A stretch of 64,000 nt of DNA from Ectocarpus siliculosus. Lineage: Eukaryota; Sar; Phaeophyceae; Ectocarpales; Ectocarpaceae. The stretch's first letter is position 1; every line of letters begins with the position of its first letter. The notes below the pieces were generated by a model. It did not search any database. It saw only the letters and a program-made list of their open reading frames with translations, and was not told the DNA's origin. Made by a program: the position numbers and the translations under genes. Location: the NCBI GenBank assembly GCA_000310025.1, contig FN649729.1:4775915-4839914 (forward strand), written 5' to 3'. Below, piece after piece: positions 54,021-64,000 of the stretch.

Positions 54021-57000
54021 ATGCCCACTGTCGGCAAGCCTCCCGCTCGCCAGGGCAAGATGCCGAAGCGCGCAAATCAGGAGGGCGGCGCGGCGGCGGC
54101 GGCGGCGGCAACGCCCGGCCGCGCGAAGCGCGCCACGCGAGCCGCGCGGGGCCGCGGCAAAGCTTCCCCCGCAAAAGCCAGCGGCAGCAGCGCAGCAGCG
54201 GGTGCTGCTGCTGTTAGCGCGGGTGACCCCGAGCCGGCAGCGGCGCAAACCGCTCCCTCGGTGAAAGAAGAGGACGACGGTGCTGCTTCACCTGATGAAA
54301 CCTTCGCCGGCGCCGATGCCGCTGCCGTCGCGGCCGCTCCCGGCTCGCCCATGGAGGAGTCGCCGAAGCTCCAGGCAGAAGAGGAGGAGGGGACGATGAA
54401 CGGCGGCGGCAGCAGCGAGCAGGTGGCGCCGGCTGCGGACGGCGCTCCTTCTGCCGCGTCTTTCTCCTCCCCCTCAGTCGTGCTTGGCGGTGCGACCACC
54501 CCGCCGCCATCTTCCCCTCCTGCAGCCGACGCCGACGCCGGCGACGAAGAGACTGACTCCAAGGCCAGCGACGAAGAAGAGGAGACTCCTGCCGAAGCGG
54601 CGGAGGAAGGACCCGGGTCGCCTGCTGAGGGGGAAGCAGCCCCGGAGCTATCTCCGCCCGCTTCCGCTGCAGACGGTGACGAGGTATCTTCCGCAGGAGA
54701 AGAGGATCATCCCGCTGCTGCTGCTGCTGATGCTGCTGATGCTTCTGGATCTGCTGTCGATGCCAATGGCGGTGGCGCGTCGTCGCCGCCGCCAGCGGCA
54801 GCCCCTCCGGCGGCAGCGCCGGCCGATCCGATGGACACGGACGACGCTGCGGCGGCAGGCGAGGAAGCCGCCGCGGACGACGGCGAGCAGCAGAAGACAT
54901 CATCATCCGACCCTTCCGTAGAACAGACAGAACAGACTGCTCCTGAAACCGACGACAACAAATCTAGCGTGGAAGATGAGGCGGCGAAAGCAGCAGATCC
55001 TCCCGCTGCTGCTGCTGCTGCTGCTCCTGCTGCTGCTCCTGCTGCTGCGGGAGCAGCAGCAGGCGTCAAGTCTAGGTGGTCACCCGACGTGGGTGCTACT
55101 GCTGCTACTGCTGCTACTGCTGCCCCGGTGACGCCCGCGGCAGGTGGCATGTCGGTGGCTGAGGCGGCGGCGGCGGCAGCCATTGCCGCTTCCAAGAGTC
55201 TCGTGCTGACGGCCGAAAACCTAGACGTCCAGGTGAGAGCAAGTAATATACGAGCTGTGCCCTCTGTTGCTTGGCTGCGTTTTGGTGGTGCGCAGAATGT
55301 GCACTAGAACGTAGACTTTAAATGAGCGTGAGCGGCCGCCCTCCCTCTCGCGCACCTCCCTCCGCACGTCGAAAGATCGAAGAAGCTCGTGGGTGGTTCT
55401 TTTACATTGCGACCGGGCCTCGGCGTCGCGTATGTATTTGGTCGTTGTTTTCTCATGTGTTGTGTTGACCGACAAAGATCCTTGATGCACGTATGCATGT
55501 ATTTTGTGCATACGAAGTACTTTGTAAAACACCTGGAATCGTTTTAGTTCCCAGTTCCCAGGAACCAACCCACGGGTTGGAGTGAGTAAACGGCACTAGT
55601 GCTGTGAGCGCTGATTTGAAGTGAAGACAAAAAAAAAAAAAAAAACACTGCCGTGTGTGAAGACTTCAACGCTTCCTTTCTTTGCGTATAGCGGATAGTC
55701 TTTCTTCTAGTGCCCAGCAAGTACATTTTCTTGAAAAGACTACAATGTCCATTCAATCCTTTTGTACCGCTACTGCTGTGAAGTCGCCAACATATATACG
55801 TACCTATGCCCTACTCGACACCCATAAGGCGTGTCGTTTGCGAGCCCCAGACACGTACAAAATGACGCGTACGTTTCTGAATTTTCACGTGAGCACTCGG
55901 TGACGACGCTCTTGGTTCGGCGCTGCCACCTGGTCTGCATACATGAATACCGCGTCTCCTGTTTTCCCACACCTTGTGTGTACAAGTTTTGATGCCGCTT
56001 TGCGTACGTGTACGGAGGTTGGGACGAAGAAAGGCAAAAGAAAATTATCTTGGCTCTGCATGTTGTGCCAGCTCGTGAAACCCCCAAACTAATAGCCGAA
56101 GGTTTGCCCACCATTTGCGCACTTTCGTAAGGATTGCCCTGCTGTATTTGCAGTCATGTTCTGGCTTCGCCTCCTCTGGTTGTTTGTATGCATTGAAAAA
56201 CGATGATTGCATCTGTGTACAGTACTGTATGCGTACCAAGTGTGTGGTGAATTCGCTACTCGATCAAATGCCCCCCCAAATCGGCAATCACATGCCACCA
56301 CAGCAGCAGTCCCGCCAGTTTAGCTGAAGGGAGAATACCATCATCGCCAGGTACATGAAGCGCGCGATAGCGCGGAAATTGCCCCCGATTCCACGGGGGT
56401 TGCCCCCCCCTCCCTCTTCAGCACAGATTGGCCACATTCTCAACACTCATCGCAGCCGCCCAACGGTCAGGTAAAAGAATGCCCTCCCCTCTTGGTGCTC
56501 ACCCCTCCCCCCCCCCGACTCCCTCCGTCCCTTCTGCGCTCGTCCTTTATGGATGCTCGCAACCTCCTACCCTTTCCGCATGGATCGCTTCTTGGTCTCT
56601 CGCCCGTTTTGAATCTCTTTTTTTTTGTGCATGTCGTGGGAAAACAACCCGGCGCGGTCCTGGCTGCTGCTGCTACCTCCGTCCCGCGGGTTCCCGTATG
56701 ACGACTTGCCGTCCCGGATCGTCATGGCTTCCCGCTTGGTCTTCCGCGCTGCCGGCACCTCAACCCTACCCCTACCCGACCCGACCCGACCCGACCCTGC
56801 GGGGCTTTTGGACCTCCACTTGTTAACATCGAAAAAACTACAAAAACGGGGTTCTATCGGCCTTGGGAAAATAACGCACGCGCTGCCGCTGTGCTGCTTG
56901 CGCGGTGTGGCTACATCAACCGGGCTGTGTGCGTGCCTGGTATGCGACCACGGCCGTCTCATCTTCCATGCGGTGCTGATGGGACGCGTAATTTATGACT

Positions 57001-60000
57001 TCTCCGCCTGACCAACTGCTGCGACTCTCACGCTTGCGGGCGGCTCTACTGCGCACGTCGCGCCATCTACGATGTCGGGGTGCGTTTTCCCGGAAACGCA
57101 GCGCGCCGCGGACTTCATGCTGGCTGTCAAGGGGAACAGCTACAAGGGGGCGAGGTACGACGGGGGCGATTTAGAAACTGGCATCCAACATCCCCACCCC
57201 CCCTCTCCGTGCCTGACCTTTTCTTACATTGGTTGCTGACCCGCAGCTCTCCTCGTCCTCTTCAGTGCGGTTTCAACCACCCCCGATACGTTCGCGACAG
57301 CACGGTGCCCCCGTTCTTCTTCTGAGCGCCAAATATGTTGTTTCTACGTGGGTTGATCGGTGGGAATAACTCTGCCCCCCCCCCTCCCCCCCTCGAGAAA
57401 GGGAAGAAAACCGTGACCCTGTTTTCGTGATGGCGTTGCTTGTCTCGATTTCGACTGCTGTCGCACAGATGTCTCGTTGGTTTGCGACCAGTAAGGGTGG
57501 GTGGCCTCTTCGTCGTAGCGGAATTCGTGTGTCACCGTTGAGAAAACCGCCTCCTTTGCCTGTGCGTGGGTTCGCCGTATGGGCAAGTCAATTCCCAAGC
57601 CGTGTTCGACTAGACGGAAAAGCTCGGGTAAGTGAGCGCACGACAAAGAAGCAGGTGGCGGTAAGCAGCTGGAGAGCCTGGACACACGCGAATGTATTCG
57701 CTCCAGTTTATTGCCGACCGTCTCTACTCCTGCGGCAGAAAGAAGGGCAGGAAGGGTGTCTCAAGGGTCAAACAAGTGTTTCCTCGCAAGCAAGCAAGGA
57801 CAACGACGTACTCGAGCAGGAAATTGTTAATTTCGTCGTCAGCGGCGCCCTCCCAAAGGCCTGGAGCGGGTCGACTTTCGTCGGGATGATGCCCCTCCCT
57901 GTGTGTCTCTCTGTTCGCGTCGCCCCCTTGTCCAGGCCCTTCGCCCGCGGCTGCTGCACATGAGGATGAACAACTCATACTCGATTTTGACGTGCTATTT
58001 ATAGCGTTGAAGCACCCGTTTCATCCCCGTCGTGTCTCCGCACTCACAGGCCCATGTGTGCGTAAGCGGCGGGAGCCATACACGGCACCCGGTGCTCCCA
58101 ACGGATTTATTGTCTAGTTTTTTCTGCCATTCAGTATTGGCGTCGATGCTGGGCGCTCGCTGCCGCCGGCAGCAAGCTAGCTCCTTGGCACATGGTGGTT
58201 CTCTGATGTGTTTTTTCTGGAACTTGGCTGATGATGTCTTCCCGCTTTCTGGACGGTGGACCAGTTTTCGCACTGCTGCCGCTGTGGCTGCCGCTGTTAG
58301 CCTTGACCGCCCCCCTTTCCACTGCAACCCTTACCCACCCAAGTCCGTTCCAGCGGTCTACCCCTTGTTGGGGAGTAAACGGTGAGAGCGCGGCTCGTTC
58401 GACCCTCACGTGTGTGTTTGTGTCCCCACCGCCTGTTGTGATTTTTTGTTGCGTCCCGTCGTCGTGTCATGACCCTCGTCGTCCTTTCGCCTTGTCCTCC
58501 CATGTGTTTTTCTTCTGGTGGTGGTGGTGCTGCTGCTGCTACCTGGTGATGTTGCTGCACTGGCGCCCGGCACTTCCGCCCCTCTGTCTGTCTGTTTTTT
58601 GCGTTCGTCCGCTCAAGAGTGTTTGTGGAGAGCGTGCTGGCGACGATAGACCGCAAAGAGCGGCTCGAGCAGGAGAGCCTCAAGCGCAGGCAAGCAAACA
58701 CACCGCAGAGACTGAGAATGCCGCTATTCGTCGGTTCTCTCGTCCGTGTTGTTGTCAGATTGTGCGAATCGCTTCAAGAACATGACCCACTGCAGGAGAA
58801 GCCCTTTGAGCCCTGTCAGGTTTAAACATCCCCGGCTCTCTTGACAAGATTCATATCGTTGTATTTGTTGCCTGCATTTCGTACACCGTTCCGAACTTGG
58901 AGCCGGTACATAATGTGCTGGTCCAACTGCCGCGAACAACCTCCTGCCGTGGTGTACTTGCATCATTATTATTGGCATCGTCGACATCAGTACCAACATG
59001 TCTCTCCGTCTCTCCTCCAGTAGATAGCACGCCGAAGTCGAGAAAGATAAATGAGCATGCGGCCTCGTCTGTCCTACAATGCGATAGAGGCAATTAACGA
59101 ACATCGCTCCAGAGACAAGATAGGCTGGCTTCTCTTGCCTGTTTTCCTTGCCTCTTGTGTGTTCGGCGGGTGTGTGTGTGTCCCCGCCCCCCCCCCCCCC
59201 CCCCCCCTTTNNNNNNNNNNNNNNNNNNNNNNNNNNNNNNNNNNNNNNNNNNNNNNNNNNNNNNNNNNNNNNNNNNNNNNNNNNNNNNNNNNNNNNNNNN
59301 NNNNNNNNNNAAGGCAATTAAAAAAAAACCCCCCCAGAAACAAAAAGGGGGGGTTTTTTTGCCCTTTTTCCCTTCCCTTTGGGGGTTTGGGGGGGGGGGG
59401 GGGGTTCCCCCCCCCCCCCCCCCCCCCCCCCTCTGCTCACTGCCGATATGTGGTGTCGTATCTTGCACCACGATGTGACTGACTGCGGGTGTCTTCATTC
59501 AGTTGATCATGGTATGGTTTCTGCCAGCATCTTCTCCCTCGATGTCGATTTTTTGGTCGCCCCTCAACACGTTGTATGTATCTCCTTCATTTCCCCCAAC
59601 CAAGTGTTTGGTTGCACCTGCGTTTGGTTGACTTACTCGAAGACCATCGCTAGATTGCGGCCGAATTGACTACGGTACCCTCGTCTGCGACAAACGGTAG
59701 CCATGTCAGTCAAGCATGTCACGCCGACGACGAGCCGTAGCTGTTTCCGGTTGTGCACGTCTGCTTCTCTGCCCGTTTGACCGACTCCCTGCCCGCCCTC
59801 TAACTCCGCTAGCCAGCAAGAACAGTGTTCTCTCGCACTCACTCCGTCTTCTCTTCTCTCGCACGATGTCTTATCTCCCTTCCTGCACATGTTGCTACCC
59901 CGTTACCTCTTGGGCATGACATGCCTCCCTCTCGCTCCGGACGTCTATGTCCATGACGCGTTGGTCGGGCGTGGGTCCCGAACTTCCAATGGAATGGGAC

Positions 60001-63000
60001 CTTTCCCCACCCTGACGGGCTTTTCCCGTCCGCCGCCAAACCCCTGTCGTTTCGGCACGCGGGGCAACAAAACGAAACACCAATCCGTCTGAAACGGGTG
60101 TCTTTTTTTTCTTTTCTTCCTTGGCCGATTTCGGTCTTTGGTCGATGCCAAAAAAAAAATCATGTCGTTTCGGTTCGAAAAAAACGTAAAAAAAAAAACA
60201 TTGCGAACGACGACGACGACGACAACGACGACGACCAATCATCAGTCGTGCCGCTGCAGCGGGCGGCGGCAAGGACAGCAGCAATGGCGGGGGCGGCGAC
60301 CCCAACAAGCGTCACCGCGCCGACCCTAACGCGAAGCTTGACGGCACGGCCGCCGCGGCCGCCGCGGCCGCCGCCGGCGACAAGAACTCGAGGGGCCGCA
60401 GGGGCGGCGTTCGCCAGCGGGAACGCGAGGAGCGGAAGCGGGAGCGCGCGGACAGCAGGGACAGCCGCGAGCCCCCCGCCGGCGGGCGCAACCCCAAGCA
60501 GCGCGGCAAGGAAGGAAGGGTGGGGGGGTCCAGCGGAAAGGACTCCTTCGCCGGCGGTGCGGGGGGGCCTCCGTTCCGGGACCTCGAGAACTGGGACCCC
60601 GAGAAGGCGTTGATCAGGTCCATGTTTTTGACGGACGATCTCGACAAGGTGAAGTTGTTTTGTGTTCTTTTATCTATCATTTGTTTTTTTTGCATCCGAG
60701 GATGGTACCCCGATGACCTCCCACTGCCCCCTCTCAGATAGTACGTGCTGTTTTTTTCGTACATGGTAAATAAACTCCAGTATGTCTTCCAGACAACCTC
60801 TAGTTCTTGACCACCAAGTTTTGGCGCATCGTCAGTCGTGTTTCATTTATTTTGTCCATATCCATTTATGTACCCTGTCCTGAACTGTACCGTGCAGCCC
60901 ACAGTGAATTTTTACACATTTTAGCATTTTAGTTGTATTTACACATTTATTGTTCGTTGTTGATTTTTATCTTTTCTCTGGTACACGTGTACCACACGTT
61001 TTTATTTTTTTTTCAGTTTTGATGCGTTGTGCCGTTGTATTTTCTGAGTCTTTTCTTGAGTCCAAGATTTTTTTGTGCAAGACGAAGCTAACCAAGCATA
61101 CCGATACTGCTGTTGCGCGTCGAAGTGTTTTTTATGCTACATACAGCCACATGTTCAACACTCGGTCCTCTCCCGCTGCCAATGCTACGTTTTGCTCTCG
61201 ATTTTCACCTCGTGCTTATTTCGAACCCTCCCCCCATGCTTACGTTTTTTGCTCATTTCGCCGCCGCGCCCCCTCTCCGGCCTTGTGGTTGTCTTGTTTT
61301 TTCTTTTTCTTTTTTTTTCTTTTACTCTTTTTTTCTTTTTTTCAGCACGCAATCACCGTCGTCCTCCTCATCCCCAACGAGAAGCGGGTAGTGGGAATCG
61401 TCGTGGGTCGCCACGGACTGCGCCTGAAGACGATCCTCAGTACCTCCAAGTGCACCATTACAGTCGAGAAGTGAGTGGGAGGGAAGAAGAGATGGCGTGA
61501 CTGGAACAAGCCGTAGATTGTTCTGACGTGATTTTTCTTTCTCCGTGAAACCCGTTAGGTGTATTCTTCGTGAGACTTCCATCTTTCTTTGACGCCCTTC
61601 TCGACTGTCTCTTCCAAGGCGTTTTGTCACTACTCGGACGTATGATGTCACGAAAAGCTAACCTTGCTAGATATGTCCCCCCCGGTCACGGTGTACTGTA
61701 GCATTTTCCTTAGAGAAATACGCAACGCTCATCTCTCCGTTAAGAATTTGTTCTCGCCGTAATATTTTTTTTCTCTCTTATCCTGTCACTGCTGTCGCTG
61801 CTGCCGGCGCTCTGCTGTAACAGCGACAAGTTTTGCGACAAGGAATCGGGTGTGCGCAAGGTGGTGCTGCGCGGCTCTATCCGCAACGTAGTGATGGCCC
61901 AGCAGCTCATCATGGACCTCGTGTGGGAGGAGATGGAAACGGCGATCGGCGTTATGCAGTTCATGATCCCCGATGAGGTGAAGAGATGACAAGACAAATA
62001 TACAACTGTTGGATGCGTAGCGGCGGGTCGTGCGTGGTGCACATTGTGTCCACCTGCTCTCTCTCGCTCTCGCTCTCGCTCTCGGTCCGTCGCTCTCTCT
62101 CTATGCTGTCTTGCATGGAAATGGCACCATAGGATACAACCAGCTTTCCAGAAACGGGCTTCAGGTTGTATTTTAGCCGACAGAGCACAAAAAACACAAA
62201 CCTCGTCGCGTAGACCTGATATGATTGCCACGAAAACGACACTCATGTTCCACGGTTGTTTCCCACTTCCACCCTCAAAACACGAGCGCCGTCGCGTACT
62301 GCTGAAGACTCGGTATGATTACCACGAAAAACGACACCGGTGTATTTACCGTCCCTTGCTCTGTTCTACGGCTATTTCCAAAAAACAGGCGTCTTCCCGT
62401 GTCATCGGGCGCCAGGGAACCTTCATCAAACAGCTTCAGCGCGAGAGCGGGTGCAAGATCAACACCCTGAACGACACGGAGCTCCGCTCGGGTCTCAAGG
62501 CCCGCGTGATGAACGTGTGCGGCACGAACAGCTCCATGAGCAAGGGCCTCTACCTCATCGCCCGCAAGATCGCATCGCGCTGGGAGTACGCCCCGGAGTG
62601 GGAGGGCGGCGACCCCACCCTCCCGTCGGGCCAAGGGCTCCCGTCGGCCCCGACGGCAGCGCACTCCTTGCCACCACCGGACTCCTCTAGCGTGGACGCC
62701 GACTCTGGCAGGGACAGCGGCGGCCGGCGCCAGCGGGGACAGCGCGGCCGCGGCGGGCGCGACCGCGGGGACGACCTCGACCGGTACGACAGAGACGGCG
62801 GCCGGAACGGTCGCAGCGGTGAGTCCGACCGGCGCGGCGGCGGCGGCGGGAGCGACCGCGGCTCCTCCGCCCGCGACAGCGGCGGTGGCAGGTACGGCAG
62901 GGGCGGGCGCGATTCTCACGACAGCGGCAGCGGCGGCCGCGACGGATCCTCCAAGTCTTCCCGCGGCGCCGCTCCCCCGCTGCAGACTACCTCGGCACCG

Positions 63001-64000
63001 TGGATCACGGACCAGCCGAGCGCCGCTGTCCCCCCGGCGGCCGTGCCGGTGCCGGCCCCGGTGGGGTCGAGCGCGGCGGCGGTGGCTGCCGCCGCTTCGG
63101 CGGAGGCGTGGCAGCGTCTCCTGGGCCAGATACCGGCCACGGCGAGGGAGAGCCTGGGGTTCGGCGCGATGCCGGTGCCGGCGACGGCGGCGGCGGCCGC
63201 CGACATGTTCGGGCAGTTGTCGGGAAGGGCGGCGATGGCTTCGGCCGCGCCGCCGCAGCAGCTGCACCAAGCTCCACAGGTGTGTGTGTGTGTGTGTAAT
63301 TCAAGTTGTTTAGCACCCACCGTGTTAATTCTCGCTTAACATATATATACCTGGTATGTAAGTGTCGGTCCGCTGGCGGTGGGTGCGTATTTCCCCGCCG
63401 TTGCCGTGGCTTCCCATGGTAGGAAAGTCCACGCCGCACACAGAACCGAGGTTTTGACACGACTGCTCAAGTTTGAATAGGACACGAATCTTTCGAACAC
63501 ACGCGTGTGGGCGTACACACGATAATGGATATTCCCGTTAAACGCTCTATTGAGAATTAATGAAAATAATCCTCCTGTGTTTTTCCTCCCTCTTTTGTGG
63601 TGGCCCCCGCTGGTGCGTAAAAGAAAACACACCCGGAGGTGCTGACTGGCTCCCAAAATAGAGTGTGCAAGAACATCACACACGTCACGCGTAAGCTCGT
63701 TTGGGTGTGCCTTGGTTGTTCCTATCGACACCGTTCGAGGCAAATGGCATGTCGGTTCTCGCCTCTCGGGCCTTCCGCCGGTTGATCTCTCCGCCCTCCA
63801 CATCGAACAATCCCCCGTCTCAACTGCAGTCCTTCCTTCCTTGCTGTGTGTTGCCGTGTCCTGCGTCTTACAGCAGGTGTCATGGCAGCCGCCTCCCCTC
63901 CAGCAGGCTCCGCAGATGTCCCAGCCGAGCCCCGCCCCCGTGGCGGGAAACCCGGCCGTCTTCCTCCCCCCCACCTCCCTCGCCCCGTCGCAGCCTCAGC
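54021..64000 (+). CDS. KH-domain RNA-binding protein with RG-rich region (3' end outside window)
   Basis: Eight exons seen: 54021-55232, 57102-57154, 58618-58689, 60246-60648, 61346-61470, 61824-61977, 62389-63279, 63874-64000 and on. The N-terminal ~400 residues are low-complexity, acidic and Ala/Ser-rich after a basic start (MPKRANQ). Two KH domains follow: KH1 ~581-653 (IPNEKRVVGIVVGRHGLRLK, GRHG loop) and KH2 ~665-735 (SSRVIGRQGTFIKQLQRESG, GRQG loop). An RG/RGG-rich region (~765-850) and a Pro/Gln-rich tail continue to the window edge. Tandem KH with RGG resembles hnRNP K/PCBP-type proteins that bind single-stranded RNA. ATG 54060 is an alternative start. The exon 3 donor is uncertain: AG/GCAAGC (a GC donor) with acceptor at 60245 keeps phase, but a weak GT donor at 58729 with the acceptor after CTGCAG also does. 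Confidence 0.78.
59175..59430. other. Assembly gap with homopolymer flanks
   Basis: 100 N at 59211-59310, flanked by poly-C, poly-G, poly-A and poly-T runs of the same artefact type as at 30895-31440. It lies in intron 3 of the KH gene, so an exon could be hidden. Confidence 0.9.

Noticed and set aside
54214-55195. Long minus- and plus-strand frames over the first KH-gene exon
   Set aside because: Shadows of the Ala/Ser/Glu-rich coding frame; no splice signals or motifs.
62275-63270. 331-codon open frame on the minus strand
   Set aside because: Exact antisense of the KH2/RG-rich exon; Arg/Ala-rich composition is a by-product of high GC.

Overview
The window looks like nuclear DNA of a brown alga, most likely Ectocarpus or a close relative. 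Evidence: genes are broken into many short exons by long introns. One gene starts with a signal peptide ending in an AAFSG motif, as in heterokont plastid targeting. A secreted protein carries a cysteine/glycine repeat I associate with brown-algal genomes. CAG/GCN triplet runs and many small inverted-repeat elements are present. Two runs of 100 N are assembly gaps. Nothing bacterial (operons, CRISPR, rRNA) was seen.

Layout. (1) 654-1393, minus: 5' part of a secreted cysteine-rich protein. (2) 5931-14027, minus: eight-exon gene for an MIT-like, coiled-coil, poly-glutamine protein resembling NRBF2/Atg38. (3) 14058-32111, plus: an 18-kb, 14-exon gene for a plastid-targeted S41 C-terminal processing protease (CtpA-like). 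Its second intron holds an intronless OTU-protease gene on the opposite strand (17086-17673). (4) 34808-38125, plus: protein with two cyclic-nucleotide-binding-like domains. (5) 39579-48365, plus: spastin-type AAA ATPase with MIT domain, ten exons. (6) 50836-53676, minus: METTL13/EEF1AKMT4-type methyltransferase, five exons. (7) 54021 to beyond the window end, plus: RNA-binding protein with two KH domains and an RG-rich tail. Gene models were built by hand: each junction was kept only where splice signals, reading phase and family similarity agreed.

The genes do not form a pathway. Two share themes (MIT domains in the NRBF2-like and spastin-like proteins), and two pairs are divergent: NRBF2-like/CtpA, whose proposed start codons are 30 bp apart, and methyltransferase/KH, 344 bp apart.

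The most unusual content is in the introns. Nine copies of a short repeat (GTGT-rich, T-tract, ATCGACCGC, GACCAATGG core) all lie in introns and all point in the sense direction of the host gene. At four exon edges, the boundary plus adjoining intron has been tandemly copied into the intron. Two introns are best explained by GC-AG splicing and a third may be. There are also a near-perfect ~300-bp hairpin made from an inverted copy of a coding start, a ~1.2-kb foldback, and a TTAA-flanked MITE inserted in another MITE.
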